Origin: Allolobophora icterica
Taxonomy: Eukaryota; Annelida; Clitellata; Crassiclitellata; Lumbricidae
Reading direction: 5' to 3'
Length of the DNA stretch: 64,000 bases
Assembly: GCA_963556255.1 (NCBI GenBank)
Contig: OY744610.1
Location: forward strand, 59,875,617 to 59,939,616
Shown: positions 31,725 through 42,969 of the stretch, piece by piece
Layout of the letters: every line of letters begins with the position of its first letter
Position numbering within the stretch: position 1 is the first letter of the stretch
The notes under the pieces: generated by a model
Seen by the model: the letters and a program-made list of their open reading frames with translations, nothing else
The model's database searches: none
What the model was told of the DNA's origin: nothing
Translations under genes and position numbers: made by a program

Positions 31725-32250
31725 ATATAAAGTTTTTTGGAGCATATGTTCTATGAAAAAAATCTGTGAACAGAAGACACCGAATAATTATGATTTGACG
31801 ACAAACAGCTTATTTTTCATATCTTTTTACAACACCATCGTCTATTCTAGTCAGGAACTACATTTAGGTTTGTTCATGACGCAAATAAAACGAAGGATTG
31901 CGATTGGGAAAGCTGCAATGATTGGACTGGAAAAGATATGGAAGGACAAGCATGTGAGCATACATACAAAAAAAGGCTCGTGAGAGCCCTACTCTTTCCA
32001 ACGGTTCTGTATGGTTGTGAGTCGTGGACAATGAAGCAATGGAGAATGTTTATCATGACGATCGCTAGAGCTCCAGGAGTTGACAGCACAAGGTGACAAG
32101 GTGACATGACGTAGCACGCCTGTCTCTAATATGTGTATCTAATATCACTATGGTAATAATCGTTTGCAGACACGTGTAGCTCGCGACAGCCAAACTACAA
32201 ATAATTTCAAGGTGATGCACTAGATATGACTACGCGACTTGGATCTAGTT
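31725..32250 (+). pseudogene. relict 5' flank of a lost subtype-2 channel gene
   Basis: Once the LINE scrap at 31882-32104 is ignored, this matches the flank of gene 2a (about 5330-5570). Shared blocks include CGACAAACAGCTTAT, ATCGTCTATTC-AGTCAGGAACTA, GGTAATAATC-TTGCAGACA and AATTTCAAGGTGATGCA. The match stops about 290 bp before where the TATA box and exon 1 should follow; neither is found. The order 1b - (2) - 3b therefore once held a complete cassette. Confidence 0.7.
31882..32104 (+). mobile_element. internally deleted LINE-Y copy
   Basis: Encodes Q-I-K-R-R-I-A-I-G-K-A-A-M-I-G-L and F-P-T-V-L-Y-G-C-E-S-W-T-M, then jumps to the LINE 3' end (GTTGACAGCACAAGGTGACA). It is flanked by CATGACG at 31875-31881 and 32105-32111. 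The flank of 2a has the uninterrupted site. Confidence 0.75.
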
Positions 32251-32289
32251 CATATTCATTAACGAACATCTCACACGCCAGAATTCACT

Positions 32290-32940
32290 CATCTATGCCA
32301 AGACGTGGGGCCTTGTAAAAATATGCAAGATAAATTCTACTTGTATTGCCGGTTGCCACGTTCTTATTCGCCGTTCAGAGTCTCTACACGACAAACCAAT
32401 ATAGATCAATTCTGCACCGCATCTAGAGGACCTACTTTCGCCATCGCCTCCTCCTTTTCCTCCTCTTCTCCAATCAGCATCGGAACCCACCTCTTGGGCA
32501 AACGAGAAGAAGTTTCTATGATCAGTCACTCCCTTTGGCGACTATTAAGCTTACTGTTTGACTACTGATAAATCGACTGATTTCGAATGCAGCTTGACCT
32601 TTTCAATGTTTTATTTTCTTTCTCTTGCTTTGTCATTGCTGATTTGACATAGCGACCAGTTCTCACACTGGTATGTGGATTTAATGGACTCCTGTTTATT
32701 GCTTTTTGTGTTATAGTCAATGCACTGTGAGACTTATCACTAGCAGTGTTATGTTAACTGCATTGAGAAAATGACAGACTCACGTACACATATTAATTAT
32801 TGGAATGCACTCTCACCAGTTAGGCCATCTGCCTCCTAGTCTTGTACCCTGCCGTTTGACAGCACTTGACACTTTAGCTGTCTAACAGTAGATTGTCCTG
32901 AGCACACGATGTGTTCATACTAGTCTTCTCGGTCTCCTGC
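32290..32940. other. spacer, nothing recognised
   Basis: No gene or named repeat that I can support. The frames here (such as the one reading through TCCTCCTTTTCCTCC) are low-complexity. Confidence 0.5.
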
Positions 32941-33561
32941 GGTATTCACAAACAGTGGACTGGTTATTCTCTCCTGCTGAGTCCATTATGGAAAGCTTGA
33001 ACAGCTGTTGCTTGTGTATGAACCCTAAATCTAATTTCTTGGATCTGATCAAGCGTACTATTTGCAAGAACTGCTATGATTATAAATGTTGTTTAGTTGA
33101 ACCGTTGAACTTCAAAGAATCTAAATCTTGGTATTGCCAAAACTGCTTGGAAACTGTATTACCATTTATCACATTGATGATGAAGATGCCTATGTAAAGT
33201 GCTTGACTGAAAATATTCCACTCCTTTAAAGTCTATCCAAAAGGCTAAGATTGGACCCAAATTAACTATCTTCACTGAAGAGCAAACGATCAGGCCACTG
33301 ATAAACAATGCTGATTTAGATCCTGATGATAATCTATATGTATCTAAGCCGCTATCTAATGGCTATAACATTCCCCTTCAAGTAACAGCAAAGAGGGGAA
33401 CTAGGCCTACTGCACAGATATGTTTATACATGCATGTGAACTGTAGAAGTTTAGCCCCTAAAATTACTTATATATACAACTGCTGCTTCCTCAAATACCG
33501 GTTGAGATCCTGGCAGTGACAGAAAACTGGCTTGATGAAGCATCATCTGATACGATACAGC

Positions 33562-33888
33562 CAGGCCCGGTTCGTCTGTTTGGGAAACTGGGCAGCCGCC
33601 CAGGGCCGCCAATTTTTAGGGGCCGCCAGTTTTCCATTTTTCAAAAATTATTTAATTATTATTCGCTAGATGGAAGTATTATAGCGTTGGTTGATAGTGT
33701 TGGTGTCATAAATTGCCCAGGTGTAACCGCGAATTCCTAAAAAGTTCATGACATTCATTTGTGAGGCGAATTCCTAAAAAAAGGTCATCAGCTTTTTTGT
33801 GCTTAGGGCCGCCGGTTTGCCTAGGGCCGCCGGTTTGCCTAGGGCCGCCGATTTGCCCAGGGCCGCCAAATGTCTTGAGCCGGGCCTG
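33562..33888. mobile_element. short non-autonomous hAT-like element
   Basis: Inverted termini CAGGCCCGG...CCGGGCCTG and a perfect 8-bp flanking repeat GATACAGC (33554-33561 and 33889-33896). The interior repeats CTAGGGCCGCCGGTTTGC three times near the right end. It lies inside the LINE endonuclease sequence. Confidence 0.88.
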
Positions 33889-34574
33889 GATACAGCTCTT
33901 AGGGCAGTGGTTCCCAACCGGTGGGTCGCGACCCCAAGGGGTCGCGAAGCATTTCCAGAGGGGTCGCGGTGATTATCTGGATTTGAGTGCCAACGCAAGC
34001 TCAAATGTCCCACTTAAGCTCAAACTTCCGACTTACTGTGCTTGTTAATTATTAACGTCCGAAATACTGTGTTTGTTTATTATTCTATTTAATGGAGTCC
34101 ATTAAATATCTATTTGTTATTTTTTTACTTACTTACGGGGTCTGCGGATGGTCGTGGCGCTCTATCTTATCTGATTCTGGGGCGGCCATTTTGTTAACAT
34201 ACCGCATATATGCGGCGTCCGGACAGATAGTAAACTTTAACAAATTTTAGTAAACTTTAACGAATTTTACCGAGACTGTCGAATACGGACCATCGAATAA
34301 AAGTGAGTTGCTCTCTTAATGTAGTTGAAGATCGCTCCGTATGTTTTGCTGACGCTGCCATGCATTGATGTAATTATTTAAGAAATTTTAATTCTATTAT
34401 GTCCGCGAAGGGCCGTCTAATCTTGTGAACTGACGCGAACTTTGTTCTCCAATATTATTACAATTTCTGATATTCGTGAAACGCGAATAAATAATAAAAA
34501 AAATACTAAAAGAAAATTCGTTTTCCCCGAAAAAATAATTACTTTTTAGTTATATTTTCATTAATCTGCACTCC

Positions 34575-35207
34575 TGGAGAAGAAACGTAAATATTATGAA
34601 GAATATCTAAAATTGGGCTTTACCACCTTGATCAGCAATGGCATAGAGAAGCCACAATGTTTTGCTTTCCAAGTTGATGAATCAAGCGACGTAAGTTCAT
34701 GTTCTCAGTTACTTTTCTACGTGAAAGATGTTAATTCAGATGACATCAAGGAAGAGTTCCTGTTTTGTAGTGCGCTTGAAACTACTACAAAGGCGAAGAT
34801 ATTATGGAGAAGATAAATACCTTTTTTGAAACTGGAGGGCTACAATGAGAAAATGTTTTGGGGGTTTGTACAGATGGAGCACCAGCTATGCTAGGGTCAA
34901 AGTCAGGCTTTCAGACAAAGTGAAAGAAATTGCACCGCAAGCAAAGGGCATTCACTGCATGATTTATAGATATGCTCTTGCCAGTAAAACTATTCCAACT
35001 CCTCTGCAAGAGGTACTTGAATCTCTTATCAAAATTGTTAATTTATGTTGCCATACTTGCCTTTCGAGTTTTACTTCCATTTGCCTTTACATATCTCTGC
35101 GAGATTGGATTTTTATCGCTTCTTCATATCAAAACAAAGGCAAGAAACAGACTGCATGTTGAGGATGATATGAGGTTGGCTTCAACAAACACTCGGCCGT
35201 AGATTTC
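34575..35207 (+). pseudogene. hAT transposase (ZBED5/FAM200-like) remnant
   Basis: Pieces in family order: K-K-R-K-Y-Y-E-E-Y-L-K-L-G-F-T (N-terminus), F-A-F-Q-V-D-E-S-S-D-V (first catalytic Asp region), E-E-F-L-F-C-S-A-L-E-T-T-T-K, V-C-T-D-G-A-P-A-M-L-G (second Asp), H-C-M-I-Y-R-Y-A-L-A-S-K, and the C-terminal dimerisation end T-Y-L-C-E-I-G-F-L...V-E-D-D-M-R-L. The BED zinc finger and the long stretch between the middle and the dimerisation domain are deleted, and there are frameshifts. It cannot encode an active enzyme. Confidence 0.85.
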
Positions 35208-35311
35208 GAAGCTGGTTGCACAGATCTAAGCACAACAATCGCATTAAGATATTAGGTAAGAATTATTATTTTCTGAAAATCTATTTCTAATGTGTTTTCT
35301 TTACCCTAGGG

Positions 35312-35656
35312 CAGCAGTTCCCAAACTTCTCTGGGTCGCGACCCACTTGTGAATATCTGGGCAGTCTCGGCACCCACTGTGTAAAATTAAGAATTGTGTA
35401 CTAAAATTTCTTTCGTAAATTGATATCGAAATATACGGATTTACGTACAGCGCTTAGAAATTTAAGCATTAAAAGGAAACTTAGGTTAAACAGTTCACAA
35501 TTTATTGAAAATTTGAAATCCAGATAAATATAGCCCAATCATAGTCCAAAATTGTTGCTGCAAACAAATAAATGTTTCTCGAAAAAATTTGGCGACCCAC
35601 TTGCCAGAGCTTTGCGACCCACTTTTGGGTCGCGACTCACAGTTTGGGAAACGCTG
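35312..35656. mobile_element. short hAT-type element nested in the hAT transposon
   Basis: Termini CAGCAGTTCCCAAACTT and, reversed, CAGCGTTTCCCAAACTG, each leading to a GGGTCGCGAC motif. The flanking 8-bp repeat CCCTAGGG is perfect (35304-35311 and 35657-35664). It has no frame. It probably belongs to a related family with similar ends. Confidence 0.9.
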
Positions 35657-35969
35657 CCCTAGGGGCATATGCCTAGGGTCTATTATAAATGCCTTCTTAT
35701 GTAAATTCGGCGGGAGGGGGGTCGCGGGTTACTTGACTATTTGAAAAAGGGGGTCGCGACCCGAAAAAGGTTGGGAACCATTGTCTTAGGATAGAATTTC
35801 GTACATAAACCCAGGATCTGGCCCAGGAGGAGGTGTTGGTTTGTTTATAAAATATAGAATTAGACTTTCCAACACTAACCCAGCCCCCTGTTGGTCGTTC
35901 ACATGAATCCTGTGAAAGCTTATTCATACGGATTCCCCAACAGAAGGGTGCGCCACTGGTACTAAGTGT

Positions 35970-36431
35970 TTGTTATCTATAGACCTCCTGCTTTTAAACG
36001 AGGATTTTGGCCAGCTCTTGTCAGATTTAACTGCAACTAAGAGGAAAATAATTATGCTGGGGGACTTCAACATAGAATTTCTAAAACATAACGACTATGA
36101 TCCAACCAAACGCTTTCTTGACTTCATCTCTTCCCATCAGTTTTTACCAGCGATTTTACAGCCCAAAAGAATAACCAATAATACCTGCACATTAATTGAT
36201 AACATATTTACCAATGTGTGGCCCCGAATTGTTAACTCTTCAATTATTCCTACAGCTACATGTATATCCGACCACCTACCAATTATAGTTTGGTTTACCT
36301 CCCAACCAATTGGATTAGATAAACCTACATTGCTAACCAATAGAATTACTAATGATCAATCGATGGAACACTTTAGAGTTCTTTTGTCTGAAATGGACTT
36401 TGCACCTATCTCAGCTTTATGTGAGGGGTAA
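35970..36431 (+). pseudogene. LINE endonuclease C-terminal half
   Basis: A 153-codon open frame with the endonuclease/exonuclease/phosphatase motifs M-L-G-D-F-N-I-E, T-L-I-D-N-I-F-T-N and S-D-H-L-P-I (catalytic Asp-His). It continues the LINE interrupted at 33554. It stops at 36429 and is followed by a frame-disrupted linker. Confidence 0.8.
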
Positions 36432-36603
36432 GATCCTAATAAAGCTCATAATTCTTTCCTCGACATGATTACAGTGGCATACAACATTGCGATAACCCTG
36501 ATCCAAGCAAGTAAGAAGAGACACCAGACATTTAGGCTCTAAACATCCTTGGATGACCAAAGGTCTGGAAAAATCATGCAGGAAAAAAGAAAACCTGTAT
36601 ATT

Positions 36604-37395
36604 AAACAGTCTTGTTGTCAAGACCTTAAGCCTTAAGACCAAGACCAAGACTTTGAACCTCGAGACCAAGACCAAGACTTTGAACCTCGAGACCAAGACT
36701 TCGAACCTCGAGACCAAGACCAAGACCAAGACTTTGAACCTCAAGACCAAGACCGACACCAAGACCCAAAAAATCAAATTCAGCCCAAGACTTCTTTTCC
36801 TTACAAAAAATTGTCAAATCGGACTACTCGCTCTTTTAATGAAAACGTGAGTGTTTTATTCAGGCAAATTAACCTTCATTGCAGACTGCAGAGAATTCCG
36901 AATTCGTATTTACAAAAGTCCTTCATGCAAAATGTTAATCCAAATGCCTTTTGCATTTTATAAAACCAATTCGCTCAGAATTTTCTTACCAAGACATGCC
37001 TTGTGGGGCCTCATAAAAATTCTGCCACGTGAAAAATATGTTCTACAGGTGCTGAAGTAGCTGGCGCACACAGTAGCTTTTCAAGCACTGGATGTAAATG
37101 TACAAATCGTGAGTCTTTTTTAAAACCTCCCATGGTTTATCAGACCGTCTGGCTTCAGAAAAAGTATCGGCAAGGCTTCCAGACACAGCATAACTTAGCT
37201 GCTGCTGCCGATGGGTTTTCCTGACCAACAAGACTTGCATCCGTCCGTAGGTATTTGTCGTAGGCTATGATGCAATCAGGCTTGATAAATTTTGAAATTC
37301 TTAAGTTTTGTTAAACGGCTGTTCATATTGACAGCTGGATTTGGTCTTGCGAGACCAAGACCAAGACCAACACTTTGAACCTCAAGACCAACAAA
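36604..37395. repeat. CAAGACC minisatellite block
   Basis: Both ends carry degenerate tandem copies of GACCAAGACTTTGAACCTC (36635-36760 and 37350-37390). Between them is 0.6 kb of sequence with one Cys-rich frame (S-S-T-G-C-K-C near 37080). The block splits the LINE linker region and may be an unrecognised element whose termini are the tandem units. I saw no clear target duplication. Confidence 0.45.
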
Positions 37396-37814
37396 AATAG
37401 ATTTTTAACATATAGAAATTAGTTTAGACCTATCAAAATCAAAGCTATACGGAATCACGATGCAACAGAATTTATAAAATATAGCAAGGATTTTAAAAAG
37501 CCGAGAATTATTGTCTTTAGTTAACTCGAAAGCTGTGGAAAGTGGAGTTGAAAATTTGACCAATAATTGACTTAAAGTTACAGATAATGATATGATTGCA
37601 GAAAAAATTTATAATTATTTCACTGGAATAGCTCAGAATCTCTCTGCTAATATAACTATCTCCAAGGGCACCTACACGGATTACCTCAATCCTGTTCTTC
37701 CGAATTCTTTTGCTGTAACTCCTACTTCACCGGAAGAACTACACACTTTGAAACGCTCTCACAGTTTGGGACCTGATTATCTTGACCCGACTATAGTAAG
37801 TCCAAACTTGTCGT

Positions 37815-38130
37815 TTATGGCACTCTCTACTATTGCTTTCCACTCACTACTGAAAATCGAGCCTTCAAGCCATCCTGTCTTTATCCTACTCTGCCACCAT
37901 ACAGCAACATCATCACCGATGCCACGGTGACACCGTGCTTTCTCCTCGACTTGACCTCCCTGATTCTGACCTGGCACGGAACGGACAAAACAACCTGTCT
38001 AATGCCGACTTTATTTGATATAGCGCCGGTATATAATCTGTCTACCTGCTGTAGCTTTTGTGTCGCGCTAAGAAAAATTTCGGAGACGCGCTAAGAAAAA
38101 TTTCGGAGATTTACATTACATTAGGCCTAC
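37815..38130 (+). mobile_element. 3' end of a CR1/L2-like LINE
   Basis: The counterpart of 9530-9910: F-H-S-L-L-K-I-E-P-S remnant, GATATAGCGCCGG and the GCGCTAAGAAAAATTTCGG tail, here with that tail partly doubled (38078 and 38094). It marks the left limit of the subtype-3 duplication unit that is retained here. Confidence 0.65.
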
Positions 38131-38583
38131 ATTATTTTGACGTTAGACAGCTAATTTTACCACACTGCCTTCTATTCCAACCATGCATCGGTCAATAAGC
38201 AGCACGCTTATCTCATTATGAGCCTAATTTCGTTATGGTAATAATTGTTTGCAGATATCTGCGCACGACACGCACAGTTAATATAATTTCATGTGACTTG
38301 TCAGGATTTGAATATGGACGTCAATTTATTGATCGCGTTTTTATCAATTAACCACGACGATATAGGCTGGATTAAATCCTTCGTAATTACACACGATTGA
38401 TGCGCTGTGAACCGAGATTTATGTAAAACTTATTGCAAGTGATTTTCACCTGTGCAAATATAACGATCGAAGCCAATGAATGTTTTACCTTTGAAGCGAT
38501 CGTATCATCGACGTGTTGCAGTTTTTCCATTTCGTTCTCTAAGTGCGCAGGATAACAAACGGTCCACTTTCACGACGGATCCA

Positions 38584-38591
38584 TATAAATA
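38584..38591 (+). promoter_or_regulatory. candidate TATA box of gene 3b
   Basis: TATAAATA in the block also found at 10399 and 50534. It lies 0.98 kb before the coding ATG, without the LINE seen in 3a. Confidence 0.45.
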
Positions 38592-39562
38592 GCCAGATTC
38601 TGTGACAGTTACTGAGGCAAACAGTGTGTTCAGTGATGCATCGAAACACATCAACCTTGGAGATTTTCTGCTGGCATTTTATGAAGCGGGTAGTCAAGGT
38701 CTATTTGCGCTGTAAACAGGATTTGCCCGTTGACGACAGAAATTCTTGCAAAGCGTGAGCGTGCAAAGACCTGTTACATAAATGGCATAGGACATCTTTG
38801 GTTAATCTTAGGAGTCATTTCTACGTTGTAGTTTGGTTCCGTGCTTTTGGAACACGTAGAAAGGAACTTATTAGAACACCTGGAGTTATGCTTTTAACTG
38901 AAGGTTAGAAAGCGATATAAGAAGAACGTCACAATTGAGATGCGTAGTGCTCATTATATTAGACACGTGCGCTATATAAGTTTCAAATTACAATCGCATT
39001 TTTTTGCCTGTGACCGTTTGAAGTTGTCCTCCTCTTTCACAACTGCGAGTCTTTGAAGCACAAACAGCAAGTGGCTGTCATTAATTTCGTCTTTTGTGTG
39101 TTGTATAGTCCCAAGTTTTCGTCGTTAAAAGCCTGGTTGTGCTGTGGACAATTACTGCTTTCTTATTAACCCTTTTTGTTCGCTTTCCAGCTCTTCATGG
39201 TTCCCATCGAGACATTAAGCTCTCTATCTTTCACTTCTACGACTCCTGTAATTGTGTCCTTTCTTGTATCATTCTCCAAGAAGTCGTCCTCCATACTTCT
39301 TTTCACATGTTCGCGGTAAGTCAGAATGTGTTAAGACAACCTAACACATAACTGAGCGGCACAGTGGTCTGTCCAGTGCCGTATCAGCTTCAAGGGCCTA
39401 TAATTGAACCTGCCGATTCGCACCTGCTGAATCCCTCTAGCGATCTTAGCCAAAGTTGTTTGCGCACATTTGTCTCACAGTCAGATTTATAGATACTGAG
39501 CGCTCAAAGCTATAAAGAAGACAGTAAATTAATAAATAGTGGCTGTAGAAGCAAAGGAAATC

Positions 39563-39712
39563 ATGATGCCCGAGATTCGTCAAGAGTTACGCAAGTTCGC
39601 TGAGATTACGACGGTCAAAGGCATCGGTCGGACGGTCAGGGCAAATAACGGAGTGGCACGCACCTGTTGGATCGTATTCCTCGTTGTCTGCTTCGCGCTG
39701 CTTATGTTCCAG
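39563..39712 (+). CDS. DEG/ENaC channel subunit 3b, exon 1
   Basis: Fifty residues, M-M-P-E-I-R-Q-E-L-R-K. The upstream ATG used in 3a and 3c is GTG here (39539), so translation must start at the second conserved site, 39563. The N-terminal extension V-A-V-E-A-K-E-I is thus untranslated. V-K-G-I-G-R and the TM1 half are intact. The donor GTGAGT follows at 39713. Confidence 0.83.
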
Positions 39713-39808
39713 GTGAGTGATTCTTCTTTCATGTTCCGGGTAATTGCTTCTTTACATTATGTGTTCACTTGAAACACACTACTACCGGTAAATTTGTAAC
39801 TTACCGAA

Positions 39809-41053
39809 CAGTGAGTGGCGCAACGAAGAGTTTCAGCGTCGAGGGGCAAGAATTAAAGACTGCGCCTTTTTGTATTTTTCTTTAGTTGAATTTGATCGTT
39901 CATATAATAGTAACGGAACTTTTTAAACTAATATTTGTAGGCCTATGTCTCCAGGGCCTCCTCTAATATTTGTGTTTGTAGCTTCAAAATTAGAATAGTT
40001 TTCAATATTTTCATGGGCGATTATGTCCAGTTCATTTAATTGTGTGGTGTCAACAGGGCCGCATTAAGGCTAGTCCGGGCCCTTGTGCTGTGATTAGCTA
40101 TATATACTTATAGCCATCAGCGCGGGGCCCAATTACAAGTACAATAAAAAAAATTAATATACTTCCGAAAATGCCGGTCCCTCAAAATTGCGGGCCCGGG
40201 TGCTGCAGCACCCTTAGCACGCCCCCCCTAATTCGGGCCTGGTTGTCAACTCATTTTATCTACCTTGCTAGGCGTGCTTTCTAAAAAAAATTTGGTGTCG
40301 TTCGTGGAGTGTACTGTGCAAAGAAACGCTCGCAAACATTTACTATATTGCTTCATATTTGTAGCAAAAACCTGCTCGTAGTTTTCGCACTGAAGCGCTG
40401 CTTTCTTTGTTCATTGTGGCATATTTGGTATTATCTTAAGCAAATTAGCAACAGCCTTACCTGATTACAGGCTGATATATTTAATTTTGTGCTGAAAATT
40501 ATCTAAAAGTTGATTTTGACTAGAAACGTAAAGTGCATTTCCAACGATGAAATATTACTTGTGCGTTACGCAGAGAAAAAACTTTATCTCCCGAATGTTC
40601 AATAAAAACAATAATTAACTATTTTAGCCACTGACACTGTTTTTACATGTATACTCTATACTGACATCCATTGATATGTTGTGCTGTGTGTTGCCCCATC
40701 GCGTTTGTATCGACGGAAACTTGCAATAAACGAAAATTTGATTTGATTGAAGCTAATGCTTTTGATAATACGCCAGTGACGCCACAAAACGAGAAATTTA
40801 TTAACGAAACGTTCGATAACCTTTCCTTTATCTTTTTTGAACCGACACGTCAATAGAGCATATTCTTGGTACTCGCTATTCTGGCCAAATTTTAAACTGG
40901 AAACCAAGTTGTGCTTATTTTTAAATATTTTATAATTTTAATATACTGAAATATTGAATTTCATAACACAATTTCTGTTGCTTATCTTTCGTCCCATTTT
41001 GCTGCGCCCGAGGGTGGCAGCCCTGTCCTCCTCCCCCCTTCCTTACGCCACTG
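39809..41053. mobile_element. hAT-like element in the 3b intron
   Basis: The left end is CAGTGAGTGGCGCAACG (CAGTGGCGCAACGAAG in the 3c copy). The right end reversed is CAGTGGCGTAAGGAAG, so the termini are inverted repeats. A partly deleted copy lies at the same place in gene 3c (48945-49523), while 3a has none. This groups 3b with 3c. Target duplications are no longer visible. Confidence 0.6.
40054..40241. mobile_element. 188-bp hAT-like MITE
   Basis: CAGGGCCGCATTAAGG...ATTCGGGCCTG with flanking 8-mers GGTGTCAA (40046-40053) and GTTGTCAA (40242-40249). The 3c intron has the uninterrupted sequence near 49290, so this insertion is younger than the 3b/3c duplication. Confidence 0.85.
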
Positions 41054-41307
41054 CCTTAGATTAGATTATCTAGAGAAAACATTTTAGACCAGCCAGTTGA
41101 AAATCCCAACATCGAGTACGTTTGTGCTCATAGAAAGTTGCAAATAATTAACTATTCATCAGGATCGAGAATAAAATTCTTACTGTTGTTCGAGATGAAA
41201 GGCTCAGAATCAAGTAGCAACAATGGAGTGGCTAAACCTCACCTCATTACTCCACAGCACTCAGGTGAGCATATCGAGTTTAGAGCAGAATACTTTTACC
41301 ATTTCAG

Positions 41308-42747
41308 GTGGTGACCGTTTTGACGAACTACTACAGCTACGTCATCGTTCAAAATACGGCCGATGTGCAGACGTCACCAATTTTTCCAGATGTCACCGTC
41401 TGCAACCTATTTCCGATATCCAATCGAAAGGACTTCGACATACGATATCAGAGCTACCTGAAGAAACTTAATTTCTTGCGAAGTCAGCAAAGGTCGCCTA
41501 AAGAGTTCAGGATCAACAGCAACTTCTGGAACTTTTTACGTTCCCTGGTTGTCTACAACGTTAACACCCTTGATTATCAGATTGGCGCGGAAGATGACCC
41601 CAATGAAGATGGGTTCGTCGTGGAGTCCTACCAGTACCGGTGGGACCTCTATAAGAGAATGGACTGTCCATTCGTTTCCGAGTATGATCGACCGCTGCAG
41701 AAGTGTGTCCGATTCACGGCCACTGGTAATGACACGGCCCTCATCAAAATGATGTTCTTCGTTAATGACTTCTGGTCTGACGTCGTGAATTCCTTCTCCA
41801 CCTGGACACGAATGCCCATGTCCACAGGAGTCCGCGTCATGGTCCACGCTCGTGGTACTAAGCCTGACACGCAAACATCTATTTTTGTTGCACCAGGCAC
41901 TGATCTCACGATCACCGTGAAACAGACGAATATAACTCGTCTGTCTTACCCGAAAGGCAACTGTAACAATCGACGCCTGATGCGTTCTGATCCGGGACGT
42001 TCCATTCCATATGATCAGCCGACCTGCCTGAGCCTGTGCCGACAGCGACAGGTCATTCAAGCGTGTCACTGCATCGATACGTTCGAGTTTTTCAGCGAAG
42101 CGCAACTCCATTCTGTCAACGGAACTTTCTGCTTGAACGTCTCAGAGTTCCTGGGCGAGGTGCCTCCTTCGAACGATACAGTAATCGACGATCTCTGGAG
42201 TGTGATGAAGTGTTTGTGGGACTTCGGCCCCGTTGATGAGACCTGTGACTGCTCTGTAGAATGCTCCGAGATCAACTATGAGTTTAGTGTATCTTCGGCA
42301 CGTTGGCCCAGTCCTGTGTATCAGCTGGCCTTTTATAAACGCTATCTTCGAGGGAACCCTCACTACGCTGAAAAGTTCTCCGCTTACGAGACCCTGAGGA
42401 AGGAAAGATGTCAGAATGGCGGTGCCCTTACCCTTAGACGAGTTCGAGACCTGAAATTGATCGAGGACAATTTTCTCCAAGTGACAGTAAAGATGAACGA
42501 CAGGAGCATCACAACTGTGACGGACATCTTGGCCATGTCCTGGGATACGATGGCTTCAAATCTCGGCGGATCGTTGAATCTTTGGTTGGGAATATCGGTT
42601 CTGACGGGCGCTGAAATCATTGAGCTGTTCTATTCGTTGATGCAGATTCTGTGGAATAGGAAACGAACGGACGTTGAGGTTCCCCGAAAGGCAGAAGAAG
42701 CCATGAAACCTCCAGCTTTGCAGTATCATAATGCAGCAGATGAATGA
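41308..42747 (+). CDS. DEG/ENaC channel subunit 3b, exon 2
   Basis: Exon 2, 479 codons; with exon 1 the protein is 529 residues. The acceptor TTTCAG ends at 41307 and the intron is 1.6 kb. FPDVTVCN, C-L-S-L-C...C-H-C, C-D-C-S-V-E-C, W-P-S and TM2 (L-G-I-S-V-L-T-G-A-E) are present. Subtype 3 differs from the others in TM2 by G-A-E for A-A-E. Trp replaces the TGA of gene 3a. The tail is longer by about eight residues (Q-Y-H-N-A-A-D-E). It is intact and probably functional. Confidence 0.9.
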   Translation: MVTVLTNYYSYVIVQNTADVQTSPIFPDVTVCNLFPISNRKDFDIRYQSYLKKLNFLRSQQRSPKEFRINSNFWNFLRSLVVYNVNTLDYQIGAEDDPNEDGFVVESYQYRWDLYKRMDCPFVSEYDRPLQKCVRFTATGNDTALIKMMFFVNDFWSDVVNSFSTWTRMPMSTGVRVMVHARGTKPDTQTSIFVAPGTDLTITVKQTNITRLSYPKGNCNNRRLMRSDPGRSIPYDQPTCLSLCRQRQVIQACHCIDTFEFFSEAQLHSVNGTFCLNVSEFLGEVPPSNDTVIDDLWSVMKCLWDFGPVDETCDCSVECSEINYEFSVSSARWPSPVYQLAFYKRYLRGNPHYAEKFSAYETLRKERCQNGGALTLRRVRDLKLIEDNFLQVTVKMNDRSITTVTDILAMSWDTMASNLGGSLNLWLGISVLTGAEIIELFYSLMQILWNRKRTDVEVPRKAEEAMKPPALQYHNAADE

Positions 42748-42969
42748 CTTATTTAATTGCGATATAACTGTAGTGATCTACTTCGTAGTATGTTGTATGC
42801 TTTATGTTTCTTGATTTTGAAAATTAGACCTTGAAATTGTAAGGTCATTTGTAGGGAGTTAAGCTATTGAATGATAACAATGCAGTCCATTGCATACTCA
42901 GAAAGGTGATGAATTCTCACAATCAGTTGGATCTAATATGATAATGCATTTTACAAACGACTTCAGTGA

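Larger units (their letters stand above)
33905..35783 (+). mobile_element. hAT transposon (ZBED5-like), internally deleted
   Basis: Termini CAGTGGTTCCCAACC and, reversed, CAATGGTTCCCAACC, each followed by a GGTCGCGACC motif. The flanking 8-mers are TCTTAGGG (33897-33904) and TCTTAGGA (35784-35791), 7 of 8 identical. It contains transposase remnants (34575-35207) and a second, smaller hAT-type element (35312-35656). Deleting this element and its left neighbour rejoins the LINE endonuclease (…D-T-I-Q…F-V-H-K-P). Confidence 0.9.
32955..37830 (+). mobile_element. CR1/L2-like LINE, decayed and multiply invaded
   Basis: Coding traces in one orientation: a PHD-like zinc finger (C-C-L-C...W-Y-C-Q-N-C-L, 32990-33160) as found at the N-terminus of such LINEs, then I-D-D-E-D-A-Y-V, an endonuclease start (V-N-C-R-S-L-A-P-K...V-T-E-N-W-L-D), its second half at 35970-36431, and a linker (N-S-F-A-V-T-P-T-S-P-E-E, 37592-37800). 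The RT body is missing. Inserted in it are the elements at 33562-33888 and 33905-35783 and the repeat block at 36604-37395. Confidence 0.75.
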
